Positions 18,801-26,418 of a DNA stretch of 64,000 nt are shown here, piece by piece. Below the pieces are notes generated by a model. That model was not told the DNA's origin. It made no database searches and was given only the letters and a program-made list of their open reading frames with translations. The stretch's first letter is position 1. Every line of letters begins with the position of its first letter. The DNA comes from Candidatus Andeanibacterium colombiense. Its GTDB lineage: Bacteria; Pseudomonadota; Alphaproteobacteria; Sphingomonadales; Sphingomonadaceae. Location of the stretch: the NCBI GenBank assembly GCA_029202985.1, contig CP119316.1, positions 2,542,001 through 2,606,000 on the forward strand, read 5' to 3'. The position numbers and the translations under genes are program-made.

Positions 18801-19796
18801 TCATCTAATCCTCGCGAGAATGTAGTTTTCCAAAGCCTGTACGTCCGCACGCAAATCCTCAACCAGATGTTCCAGATGGACATAGGCGCCAGTGGCGCCC
18901 GGTAGCCTCTGGCCGAGTAGCAAAGCGCCTTGAGCGTAAGGCACCCCTGCTGCGATATAGAAGGTCCGGGCATAGTGCCGATATTCGTGTGGGGTAGGAA
19001 GGCCAGGAACCTTTGGTTCAGTTATTCGTCCGAGGCGGCTCATTGGCGATGGCCATAGCCAAGGACTGTCGCGATCAATATCAGCCAAGAGTCGATCGGC
19101 GATTAACTTCGTGAGAAATTCCCCCATCGGGAAAGTCAGCGGCTCATCTGAAGTTTTCATGTGGGTAAATGTGAGGAGGGCCCGATCGAGATCGACGTCC
19201 TTCCTTTTCACCTGAAGAATTGACGATCTACGTGCTCCCGTCAAAAGCATCGCAATGTGAAGATCCCGTCGAACTGGGGGGATTCCGCTAACGTTCGTCC
19301 ACCACTGTTGAAGATCAATTGGCGGAACCTTTCGGCGCTTAGGACCCGGAATATATAGGGCCCCAACTGGATTGCTATTCAATGTCTCGTCGAGGCGCAT
19401 CGCCGTATTAATGACAGCTTTCAGCGTTCGCATGGTACTCGCTGCGGTAGTTTCGCCATGGTTTTGCTTCAGGAATATATAGTGATCACGAACCATCTGT
19501 CGTGAAATATCCGAAATCGGAAATTCTCGAAAGTGACCGAGATATCGCGATAAGTGATACCTATATCCCTCGACGGTTCTTTGCCGGTGCGGTTTTTCCG
19601 ATAAATGAGCCTCCAGCGCTTCCTCCAAGGTAATTGATCGGTTGGCCTCGTAGCCAATGATCGCTCGACTTCCTTGATTGATCTTGAACAAGTTTAGCCA
19701 ACGGCTGAGCAAGGTTACAGGAGGCGGTATGGCTGCCTTAGCAAGGCGCTGAACGGGCGCCGCGGCGACGGAGTTCGACCAAAGACGTTTACTCAA
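18801..19796 (-). CDS. tyrosine recombinase / phage-type integrase
   Basis: A 331-residue protein with an N-terminal SAM-like core-binding domain (residues about 60-160, EKPHRQRTVEGYRYHLSRYL) and a C-terminal catalytic domain. Catalytic elements seen are Arg in TGARRSSILQVKR, Lys in THMKTSDEP, the H-x-x-R box in PHEYRHYAR, and Tyr in TGAYVHL. The position that is usually His or Trp in the LGH box reads LLLGQRL, so a Gln replaces it; activity is uncertain. No tRNA or duplicated attachment site is evident nearby. It sits between the polysaccharide polymerase and a VanZ-like gene in AT-richer sequence, marking this part of the locus as mobile or formerly mobile. Confidence 0.85.
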   Translation of the reverse strand: MSKRLWSNSVAAAPVQRLAKAAIPPPVTLLSRWLNLFKINQGSRAIIGYEANRSITLEEALEAHLSEKPHRQRTVEGYRYHLSRYLGHFREFPISDISRQMVRDHYIFLKQNHGETTAASTMRTLKAVINTAMRLDETLNSNPVGALYIPGPKRRKVPPIDLQQWWTNVSGIPPVRRDLHIAMLLTGARRSSILQVKRKDVDLDRALLTFTHMKTSDEPLTFPMGEFLTKLIADRLLADIDRDSPWLWPSPMSRLGRITEPKVPGLPTPHEYRHYARTFYIAAGVPYAQGALLLGQRLPGATGAYVHLEHLVEDLRADVQALENYILARIR

Positions 19797-20075
19797 CCCA
19801 CGCTCCTCAAACGATTTCGCGGCCGTGCCGCCTCACCGAGGAAACCCGCAACAGGCGGGTGCAGATCTCAGATCTCAAAGCCAAACCTATACTAAACTAA
19901 ATCGGAAGAATTCATGGGGTAGCGCTGTCAATTCCACTGCACTTTAGACGCTCGATCACTTTAGCTAATTTATCAAATAGAGAGAAGCGTCATTCTTGAT
20001 CGCTACGGCGATCACGCTGAAAAAATCTAAATAGTTCGATAATTAATTTAGGTATAGTGTCGGAATAACCTGAAG

Positions 20076-20522
20076 CTAATCCCGGGGGGGGGCGAGCCAA
20101 GGGCAAAGCTTTAGAGCTAAGAAAAGCACGCCAGGCCAGAACATGGTCGCAGAAAAGTCTCCTAACGTATCAGCCCAACGCCAACTTCCGTGAGCAAGGC
20201 GATCCATGATCTCGTTTAGTAGCTCAAATCCAACCAAGATCAGAATAGGTCCCGGTGAGGAGAAGGGTTTTCGTAGGAAAAAAGAGAATGCCATAAATAT
20301 GCCCATCCCGACAAACACGTGCGCAAATTTGTCAGGTCCGGGACACAACAGTACTATATAAGAAGTGACCTTCTCGTAGAATATCGGAATAACCATGCGG
20401 TCCTCGTGGCAAAACCATGCTTTCAAGCGTACTATTACTGGAGCTTCCGCACCGTGAGTTGGGCAAGGAGCGCTTGTGCCTAAGTCCTCAGTACAACCAA
20501 GAAAAAAGCGGCCTTGCATCAA
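20076..20522 (-). CDS. VanZ-like small membrane protein
   Basis: A protein of up to 148 residues with three or four hydrophobic segments. The arrangement PDKFAHVFVG, then a long hydrophobic helix, FELLNEIMDRLAHG and WADTLGDFSATMFWPG follows the VanZ-like pattern of an early DKxxH, a central Glu and spaced Asp residues. The N-terminal 43 residues are Cys-rich and not membrane-like, so translation probably begins at the internal Met before VIPIFYEK. The function of this family is unclear; members lie near cell-wall and polysaccharide genes. It is AT-rich relative to flanking genes, like the recombinase next to it, with 280 bp of AT-rich non-coding sequence between them. Confidence 0.55.
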   Translation of the reverse strand: MMQGRFFLGCTEDLGTSAPCPTHGAEAPVIVRLKAWFCHEDRMVIPIFYEKVTSYIVLLCPGPDKFAHVFVGMGIFMAFSFFLRKPFSSPGPILILVGFELLNEIMDRLAHGSWRWADTLGDFSATMFWPGVLFLALKLCPWLAPPRD

Positions 20523-20626
20523 AGCTTTTTACGCTTCTGGGTATAGACACGGAGCCACAGCCTAACCTGAGCGGCTGACCTTTTCATCCTCCAATTTTGG
20601 GCATCTTAAAACGGGTTTCAGAACCA

Positions 20627-21625
20627 TCACACCTCGTGATAGGCGCGGAACCATTCGACGAATTTCGGCACGCCTTCCTCGATCGGAGTGGTCGGCTGGT
20701 AGCCGAGGTCGCGGCGGATCGCCTCGATATCGGCGTAAGTCGCGGGAACGTCGCCCGGCTGCATCTCCAGCATCTCGAGCGCCGCGGTCTTGCCGCAGGC
20801 GGCCTCGATCAGGCCGATGACCTTCATCAACGGCTCAGAGCGGTTGTTGCCGATATTGTAGAGCGCATGCGGCTTGGTACTGCCACCGGCCTTCTCGGCC
20901 CCGTCGTCCACGGGCGGATGGTCGAGCACCGCGACCACGCCCGAGACGATGTCGTCGATATAGGTGAAGTCGCGGTACATATCGCCGTGGTTGAACACCT
21001 GGATCGGCCGCCCGGCGAGGATCGCCGAGGTGAACTTCCACAGGGCCATGTCGGGCCGGCCCCACGGGCCATAGACGGTGAAGAAGCGCAGCCCGGTGAG
21101 CGGGAAGCGGTAAAGATGGGCGTAGCTTTCGCTCATCAGTTCGTTCGCGCGCTTGGTCGCGGCATAGAGCGAGACCGGATGGTCGGCCCGGTCCTCGACC
21201 GCGAAAGGCAGCTTCGCATTGCCGCCATAGACCGAGCTCGAGCTGGCATAGACCATATGCGGGATCACCCGGTGCCGGGCGAGTTCGAGGAGGTTCAGAT
21301 GCCCGACCAGATTGGCGCTGGCATAATCGTGCGGCGCGTCGATCGAATGGCGGACCCCGGCCTGCGCGCCGAGATGTACGATCGCGTCAAACTCCAGACC
21401 TCCAAGCGCCTCGTCGAGCGCGAGGCGATCGGAGAAATCGAGGTGCAGGAACGAAAAGCGGTTACCGCCCGCCGCCGCCAACCGGTCGCGCCGGGCCTGC
21501 TTGAGCGAGACCTCATAATAGGAATTGAGGCTGTCGATCCCGACCACCTGATCGCCGCGCGCCAGCAGCCGTTCGGACAAAGCCGCGCCGATGAAGCCCA
21601 CGGCTCCGGTTACCAGAATACGCAT
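20627..21625 (-). CDS. UDP-glucuronate 4-epimerase
   Basis: A 332-residue short-chain dehydrogenase/reductase of the extended type that interconverts UDP-glucuronate and UDP-galacturonate. It has the NAD motif ILVTGAVGFIGAALSERLL, the catalytic SSSSVYGGN Ser region and Tyr-x3-Lys in SLYAATKRANELM. The family-typical GLRFFTVYGPWGRPDMALWK and FTYIDDIVSGV are also present. The sequence after the first motif (VVGIDSLNSYYEVSLKQARRD) is characteristic of the LpsL/WbnF-like glucuronate epimerases rather than GalE. GC content is back to the level of the housekeeping genes. It would supply galacturonate to the polysaccharide or LPS made by the adjacent genes. Confidence 0.92.
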   Translation of the reverse strand: MRILVTGAVGFIGAALSERLLARGDQVVGIDSLNSYYEVSLKQARRDRLAAAGGNRFSFLHLDFSDRLALDEALGGLEFDAIVHLGAQAGVRHSIDAPHDYASANLVGHLNLLELARHRVIPHMVYASSSSVYGGNAKLPFAVEDRADHPVSLYAATKRANELMSESYAHLYRFPLTGLRFFTVYGPWGRPDMALWKFTSAILAGRPIQVFNHGDMYRDFTYIDDIVSGVVAVLDHPPVDDGAEKAGGSTKPHALYNIGNNRSEPLMKVIGLIEAACGKTAALEMLEMQPGDVPATYADIEAIRRDLGYQPTTPIEEGVPKFVEWFRAYHEV

Positions 21626-21722
21626 TTAAATTCCTTCGCATCGCGTGGCAGTTAGGTGCCGCTATAGCGATGAAGCAGGTCCAGCAAGCGGATCTGATTG
21701 CTTCAAACCCTCTACAGTGTTG

Positions 21723-23132
21723 TTAGAATACCGGTGGATTGACCTTTTCGCTAAGGGAAGGTTCCGAGCGAAGGGTTTTGCCTGCCGCCAGGCGCGTTTG
21801 GGGCGCCCTTGCTAAAAGACCGACTGAGACCGCAGCAAGGCAGGCAAGTGAAATGGAGCGCAGGGGATAATCTACTACTGAATGAACCGCGAAAATTGCC
21901 AGCGCGACGATACCAAAAGCACTCTGTGTATGGCTATGATCACTATCGCGCGAACTCTGGATAGCCATCCAGAGGATCATTCCCGCTACGGCGGCCAGAA
22001 TAGCGATACCGAACATGCCGCTTTCTAGGGCGAGTTCGAGGTAATCGTTGTGGGCGCGATTAGGCACTGAGTAATCAACAGATTGCAGGGGCTCAAATGC
22101 TATAAAGTTCGGAACAAACGTTCCAGTACCTGATCCAAAGGGCCAGAATTGTTTGATCGCGTAGATTGTGTCCTTCCATAGTGCTTCGCGCCCGCTACCG
22201 TGGTCAAACCGTTCCGCGATCTTATTTAATAGCGGGTTGTCGCGCAGCAGAATCGACGCCACCCCCGCGAAGATAAAGCCTCCCGCTGCAATCACACCCA
22301 AGGATCTCTTTCCTCGTTCACCGCTTGAACTTCTCACAATAGCGAATGAGGCGATCAGAGTTGCGGGGAGGAGAAGAATTCCAGATCGCGAGGCAGTAAG
22401 AACGCACGCGAGTCCTATCAGCATTGCCGCCGAGCCGAACCACCAGCGCTTCTGCAGACTCTTGAAAGCAAAAGTCTCACCTTCCGGATGAAGGCTGGCC
22501 CGGTAGGCTGCTAGCGCAACCAGGCCGATTAGCAGGATGTCGGCTGTGGAGTTTCGGTTAGCCTGAAAGCCCAGAACAAGATAGGAGGGGCTCTGATCAT
22601 AAAACTTGAAACCTTGCGATCCCGCGTTGAGCTGAATCGCTCCAACGATCACTGAGACCAAAGCCATAGCGGCCGTTGCCGCTACCAGCCAGCGTCGTTC
22701 GGAGCGTCGCAGAGCCCCCGTCATTAAGAGGACAAAAATTGGGGGAACGAGCGCGAGCAGACTCGCTAGAGTGCGCGGCGGAGAGGTGGTGAAAGGCTGC
22801 CAGCTAGACTCTTCGCCCACCAGCTTTAGCGCAGCAATCTCAATGTCGCGCCCTGGAAGTGATTGCCAGATTGTGGGCGGCAACGGGATCAATTGTAATC
22901 CCGTGAGACCAATGACGAAGGCGGCGACCATCCAGAGTCGCCAGTCGATGGGAAGTCGAAGCGTGCCTGGCAACCAAAACCAGATGAGGGCAGCGATACC
23001 CGCTAAGACCTCTATTGCCAATTCTGCCGCGGGACTGGGGCTGCCGCCTCCCCCCAACAACATCGCCGCAACAAGCAGAGTAGCTGCAACGCACGCGTGA
23101 CGATGAGACGGATCGAATGCTTTAAGGCGCAT
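21723..23132 (-). CDS. O-antigen ligase / polymerase family protein
   Basis: A 469-residue protein with about 12 membrane segments of the Wzy_C/O-antigen ligase superfamily. The large periplasmic loop ends in the recognisable FWPFGSGTGTFVPNF and SVPNRAHNDYLELALESGMFG, where the NxAHNxYL motif is diagnostic. It may transfer or polymerise the finished glycan at the periplasmic face. The ATG at 23132 follows an AGGAGGA ribosome binding site; an upstream ATG adds 27 unlikely residues. It reads in the same direction as the epimerase, with a gap of about 97 bp. With the Wzy-like protein at 17.2 kb the locus has two candidates for late-stage assembly. Confidence 0.88.
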   Translation of the reverse strand: MRLKAFDPSHRHACVAATLLVAAMLLGGGGSPSPAAELAIEVLAGIAALIWFWLPGTLRLPIDWRLWMVAAFVIGLTGLQLIPLPPTIWQSLPGRDIEIAALKLVGEESSWQPFTTSPPRTLASLLALVPPIFVLLMTGALRRSERRWLVAATAAMALVSVIVGAIQLNAGSQGFKFYDQSPSYLVLGFQANRNSTADILLIGLVALAAYRASLHPEGETFAFKSLQKRWWFGSAAMLIGLACVLTASRSGILLLPATLIASFAIVRSSSGERGKRSLGVIAAGGFIFAGVASILLRDNPLLNKIAERFDHGSGREALWKDTIYAIKQFWPFGSGTGTFVPNFIAFEPLQSVDYSVPNRAHNDYLELALESGMFGIAILAAVAGMILWMAIQSSRDSDHSHTQSAFGIVALAIFAVHSVVDYPLRSISLACLAAVSVGLLARAPQTRLAAGKTLRSEPSLSEKVNPPVF

Positions 23133-23260
23133 GGCTATTCCTCCTTCACCGACTAGCAATCCGCTAGGAAGACAAGAACCCCTAACCCCGTCGGCCGCTC
23201 CGTCAACCCGCACGCTCGGAACGGATTGAGCCGTCGACGCTTCGCCTGAGTAGAGGGACT

Positions 23261-23299
23261 GTAACGTCGGTGTAACGCCATGGATTACCGTAATTAACT
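23261..23299 (+). promoter_or_regulatory. promoter-like element, copy 1
   Basis: This stretch holds two GTAACG units (23261 and 23272) followed by GATTACCGTAATTAACT (23283-23299). The same 17 bases occur on the minus strand at 26320-26336, in front of btuF, also preceded by GTAAC-type units. Here it points toward the BtuB-like remnant that begins 4 bp further on. It is probably the former btuB promoter or operator. Confidence 0.6.
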
Positions 23300-23302
23300 T
23301 AG

Positions 23303-23458
23303 ACCGTGCTGGTCAACCTCGGCGTTCGCTACAAAATCTCGGACACGCTCGAACTCCACGCCCGCGCCGAGAACCTGTTCGACGAGGATTATCAGGAGGT
23401 CTTCACCTTCAAGGCGCCCGGACGGGCGATCTACGGCGGGGTCCGCGCCCGCTTCTGA
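23303..23458 (+). pseudogene. 3' remnant of a BtuB-like TonB-dependent receptor
   Basis: Fifty-one codons ending in TGA encode the last strands of an outer-membrane beta barrel: VNLGVRYKISDTLELHARAE, then NLFDEDYQEVF, APGRAIYGGVRARF. The final Phe and the NLFDxxYQ segment are typical of TonB-dependent receptors, and the PGRxxYxGVR ending resembles BtuB. An in-frame TAG at 23300-23302 lies directly before it, and no start codon with a ribosome site is available, so about 90 percent of the gene is missing. It converges on btuD with a 16-bp gap, which fits an original btuB beside btuFCD. The loss left the promoter-like element intact just upstream. Confidence 0.85.
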
Positions 23459-23474
23459 AGGAGAAACCCGAACG

Positions 23475-24272
23475 CTAGCGGAGATCGGTGCCGGCCGCCG
23501 GAGCGGCGACGAAATCCACCATCGCGGTCGGTGTTCCTGCTCCGGTGACGCAGGCATCGACCTCGAACACTTCGGCCAGCAGCCTCGAGTTCAATGTAGT
23601 CGCGGTCGGGCCGAACGCGACCAGCTCGCCTTCGAGCAGTACCGCGACATGGGTGGTGTAGCGCGCCGCAAGCGTCAGTTCGTGGATCGAAGCGGCCACC
23701 AGCTTGCCGCCATCGGCAAGCGCCCGCAGCCGCCGGACGCTGTCGAGCGCGTGGCGGGGGTCGAGGCCCGCGAGGGGTTCGTCGGCCAGCAGCAGCTCCG
23801 GTTCGCCGACCAGCGCCCGCGCGAGCATGGCCCGCGCCAGTTCGCCGCCCGAGAGCGTCGTGACCGGTTGCTCGCGGTGCTGCTGCATGTCGAACTGGTC
23901 GATCACCGCATCGACCCGTTCCTGCATCGCGTCCGACAACCCGCCGAACACCGGCAGCTGCGGCGTGAGGCCCAGCGCGATCAGCCGCTCGACGGAGATC
24001 GGCCATTCGGCGCGCGGGTTTTGCGGGAGATAGGAGCGCGCGCGGGCGAGTGTCCGGCGGTCCATGTCCTTGATCGGCATTCCGTCGAGCGATACCATCC
24101 CTTCATCCGGCTGGAGCAATCCGACCAGCACCGACATCAGCGTTGACTTGCCCGCGCCGTTGGGGCCGAGCAGGCCGACGAAGCTGCCGCTTTCGAGGGT
24201 CAGTGACACATCGTCGACAATCGCGCGCCCTCCGCGGCGCACAGTGACATTCTCGGCTGCAAGCAGGGTCAT
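23475..24272 (-). CDS. btuD: corrinoid-type ABC transporter, ATP-binding protein
   Basis: A 265-residue ATPase of the FecE/BtuD class that powers import through the BtuC channel. Walker A is LLGPNGAGKST near residue 33, the ABC signature is LSGGELARAMLARAL, and Walker B is LLLADEPLAGLD, followed by the switch His in ASIHELTLAARY. The ATG at 24272 overlaps the btuC stop in ATGA form; much longer frames that extend upstream on this strand are only out-of-frame readings of btuC. The C-terminal 30 residues, rich in Ala and Val, are a little longer than usual. Substrate assignment to cobalamin rests on the BtuB-like remnant beside it; siderophore or heme import cannot be excluded. Confidence 0.88.
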   Translation of the reverse strand: MTLLAAENVTVRRGGRAIVDDVSLTLESGSFVGLLGPNGAGKSTLMSVLVGLLQPDEGMVSLDGMPIKDMDRRTLARARSYLPQNPRAEWPISVERLIALGLTPQLPVFGGLSDAMQERVDAVIDQFDMQQHREQPVTTLSGGELARAMLARALVGEPELLLADEPLAGLDPRHALDSVRRLRALADGGKLVAASIHELTLAARYTTHVAVLLEGELVAFGPTATTLNSRLLAEVFEVDACVTGAGTPTAMVDFVAAPAAGTDLR

Positions 24273-25255
24273 GGCGACATCTTCCGGAGGCGGCCGACCA
24301 GCCAGAAAAAGAACGGCGTGCCGACCATGCTGGTGAGAACGCCCAGCTTCAGCTCCTGCGAGGTCGGGATGATCTTGGTCGCGACATCGGCGAACACCAG
24401 CAGGATCGCGCCGAACAGGGCCGACGGCAGCAGCACCTTGCTCGGCTGGTGGCCGACGAAGGGGCGGACGATATGCGGCGCCATCAGCCCGATGAAGCTC
24501 ACCGCTCCGGTTACCGCCGTCGCCGCGCCGACTGCCAGCGCGGTTCCCGCCAGAGCGAGAAAGCGGGTCCGCCGGAGATCGACGCCGAGGCTCTCCGCCT
24601 GCGCTTCGCCCAGGGTCAGCGCGTCGAGGTCGCGCACTGTCGCGATCAGGCAAATCCAGCCGGCGAGGATGAAGGGCAGCGCGAGCAGCGTCTGGTCCCA
24701 GTCGCGATCTGCCAGCGAGCCGAGCAGCCAGGTGGTCATCTCGTAGGCCGCATAGGGATTGGGCGCGAAGTTCAGCGCGAGATTGAGCCCTGCCCCCATC
24801 ATGCCCGACACCGCCGCGCCGGCAAGGATCATCGTCAGCGTGCTGCCGCGCCCGAGTTGCAGCGTCAGCGTCGCGGCGACCAGCGCGCCGGCGATGCCCA
24901 TCAGCGGGGTGGCGAGGAAGAACGCCGCGCTCATCCCGAAGTAGATCGCGATCACCGCGCCGAGGGCCGCCCCCGCCGACACGCCGAGCAGACCGGGTTC
25001 GGCCAGAGGATTGCGCAGCAGGCCCTGCAGCACCGCGCCGGACAGGCCCATGGTCGCGCCGACCAGCAGGCCGAGGACGGTGCGCGGAAGCCGCAGGTCG
25101 GACAGGATCAGCCAGGACAAGTTCGGCTTGGGCTGGAAGATGCCGTCGAACAGCACCGCCGGGTTCAGCCACACGCGGCCCGTGCCAAGCGACAGCAGGA
25201 TGCACAGGGCCAGCAGGATCGCCCCCGTCAGCGGCCAGGAGAACCGCCTTACCAT
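24269..25255 (-). CDS. btuC: corrinoid-type ABC transporter, permease
   Basis: A 328-residue FecCD/BtuC family permease with about ten membrane segments. Family segments include LRLPRTVLGLLVGATMGLSG, GALQGLLRNPLAEPGLLGVS-like sequence (here GAVLQGLLRNPLAEPGLLGV), LAVGAATAVTGAVSFIGLMA, PHIVR and the coupling-helix area before FVGHQ. It forms the inner-membrane channel with BtuD. It overlaps btuF by 7 bp at its start and btuD by 4 bp at its end, a compact btuFCD operon on the minus strand. Confidence 0.9.
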   Translation of the reverse strand: MVRRFSWPLTGAILLALCILLSLGTGRVWLNPAVLFDGIFQPKPNLSWLILSDLRLPRTVLGLLVGATMGLSGAVLQGLLRNPLAEPGLLGVSAGAALGAVIAIYFGMSAAFFLATPLMGIAGALVAATLTLQLGRGSTLTMILAGAAVSGMMGAGLNLALNFAPNPYAAYEMTTWLLGSLADRDWDQTLLALPFILAGWICLIATVRDLDALTLGEAQAESLGVDLRRTRFLALAGTALAVGAATAVTGAVSFIGLMAPHIVRPFVGHQPSKVLLPSALFGAILLVFADVATKIIPTSQELKLGVLTSMVGTPFFFWLVGRLRKMSP

Positions 25256-26148
25256 GGCACTTTCCCGGGAGCGGTCTTCATCAGCACCTCGCGCAGTTCG
25301 ATCGCAGCATCGGCGGATTGCGGCAGGCCGCAGGTGTAGAGCGAATCCGGATAGGTCACGCGCCGGTTGCGGTAGGCGCTGCGGATCAGCGGATGCTCGC
25401 CGGCGGAGTCGCGCAGCGAGGGCGCATCGTAGCGATCGACCCCGCGCATCAGCGCATCGGGCCGGGCGACCAGCAGTTCCTCGATGCTGTAGCTCGAATA
25501 GCGCGTGTCCGGGAACTTGGCGGCGATGTTGCGGGCACCGGCAGAGCGGATGATTTCGTCAGTCAGCGTCCCCTCGCCGGGCACCGAACCGGAGCCATTC
25601 CACACTGCGACATCGATAGGCCGCGTGGGCTTGGTGGCCTCAAGCCGGGCAAGCTTGCGGTCCATGTCGGCGATCAGCACCTCGGCCCGCTCGGGTTCGC
25701 CCACCAGCCTGCCGGTCTGGCGGACGATCCGGCGGATGTCGGCGAAACTATTGGCGGAATCGATCTCGACAACCGGCGCGCCGACCTTTGCGGCCAGCTT
25801 GCGCATCGTCGCCGTGCTCCACGGGCTCGCGAGGATCAGGTCGGGCCGGTCGCGCACCACTTCCTCGGCGGTGCCGTGGTTGATCGCTACGCCGCGGTCC
25901 GCGCCCGGCAGCAAAGCCGCGACCGGAGCGTGCGCGAGGCGGGTGATCGAGACGATCCGCTCTTTCGGGACCAGCATCAACAGCAATATGTCGGAGCACA
26001 TGTTGGCCGACATGATCCGCTGCGGCTTGTCCGGGCCGTCGGCATGTCCCGGCGTATGATAGGCCCGCGCTGCGCCGATACAGGCAAGCGGCAGGCAGGC
26101 CAGCACCAGCCATGCCACAAGTGCGGTGCGGAATGACGGTCGCTTCAT
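25249..26148 (-). CDS. btuF: corrinoid-type ABC transporter, periplasmic binding protein
   Basis: A 299-residue substrate-binding protein of the BtuF/FepB superfamily. The chosen ATG (26148) gives a clean Sec signal: KRPSF, then a hydrophobic core ALVAWLVLACLPLACIGAARA, and it follows a GGAGGGGG ribosome site. After the signal the fold begins RIMSANMCSDILLLMLVP, then ERIVSITRLAH, with later RPDLILAS and LVARPDALM. It captures the ligand in the periplasm and delivers it to BtuC. An upstream in-frame start would add 16 residues before the signal. About 170 bp upstream lies a promoter-like element shared with the btuB remnant, and between them a strong hairpin. Confidence 0.85.
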   Translation of the reverse strand: MKRPSFRTALVAWLVLACLPLACIGAARAYHTPGHADGPDKPQRIMSANMCSDILLLMLVPKERIVSITRLAHAPVAALLPGADRGVAINHGTAEEVVRDRPDLILASPWSTATMRKLAAKVGAPVVEIDSANSFADIRRIVRQTGRLVGEPERAEVLIADMDRKLARLEATKPTRPIDVAVWNGSGSVPGEGTLTDEIIRSAGARNIAAKFPDTRYSSYSIEELLVARPDALMRGVDRYDAPSLRDSAGEHPLIRSAYRNRRVTYPDSLYTCGLPQSADAAIELREVLMKTAPGKVPW

Positions 26149-26251
26149 GTCCTGGCTGCCCCCTCCGAGCGTTCGACCGTCACTTGGCTGAACCATGTAA
26201 GATGGAACGGCGGGTCGCGGTAGTGGGAAGGTCGCGGTTCGCGCCCGTGTC

Positions 26252-26284
26252 GCCCCTCGCCGGGAGTGACATTCGGCGAGGGGC
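26252..26284. promoter_or_regulatory. hairpin in the btuF leader
   Basis: GCCCCTCGCCG (26252-26262) is followed after 11 bases by its exact complement CGGCGAGGGGC, an 11-bp stem. It lies between the promoter-like element and the btuF start, in what would be the untranslated leader. I could not fit the conserved core of a cobalamin riboswitch around it, so its role is open. Confidence 0.5.
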
Positions 26285-26319
26285 AGGACGCGGGATGGAG
26301 GCCGTGCGCGGCAGCCGCC

Positions 26320-26357
26320 AGTTAATTACGGTAATCGGCGTCGTAACACCTCGTTAC
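26320..26357 (-). promoter_or_regulatory. promoter-like element, copy 2
   Basis: On the minus strand GTAACG (26357-26352) and a GTTACG unit precede GATTACCGTAATTAACT (26336-26320). The last 17 bases are identical to the element in front of the btuB remnant at 23283-23299. The orientation points to btuF, about 170 bp downstream, although the divergent flavoprotein gene at 26419 starts only 60 bp from it. A shared operator for a B12 regulon is the simplest reading. Confidence 0.6.
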
Positions 26358-26418
26358 AAACCACCCGCCAAAGGCGCGCGCCGGAACCGCAGCGGGGCCT
26401 GCGTGGTTTGTTTCGGCG

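Noticed and set aside
18572..19800. Attachment site for the tyrosine recombinase
   Set aside because: No tRNA gene and no obvious direct repeat pair around the gene; tRNA-Trp at 44 kb is too far away to be linked.
24273..25205. A 576-codon frame that would extend btuD far upstream
   Set aside because: The upstream part is an out-of-frame reading of btuC, with Arg/Pro-rich composition. BtuD starts at 24272.
26149..26418. Cobalamin riboswitch upstream of btuF
   Set aside because: AGCCAGGA occurs at the btuF start region, but it overlaps the start codon area and the rest of the B12 box and core are missing. Only the hairpin and promoter-like element are reported.
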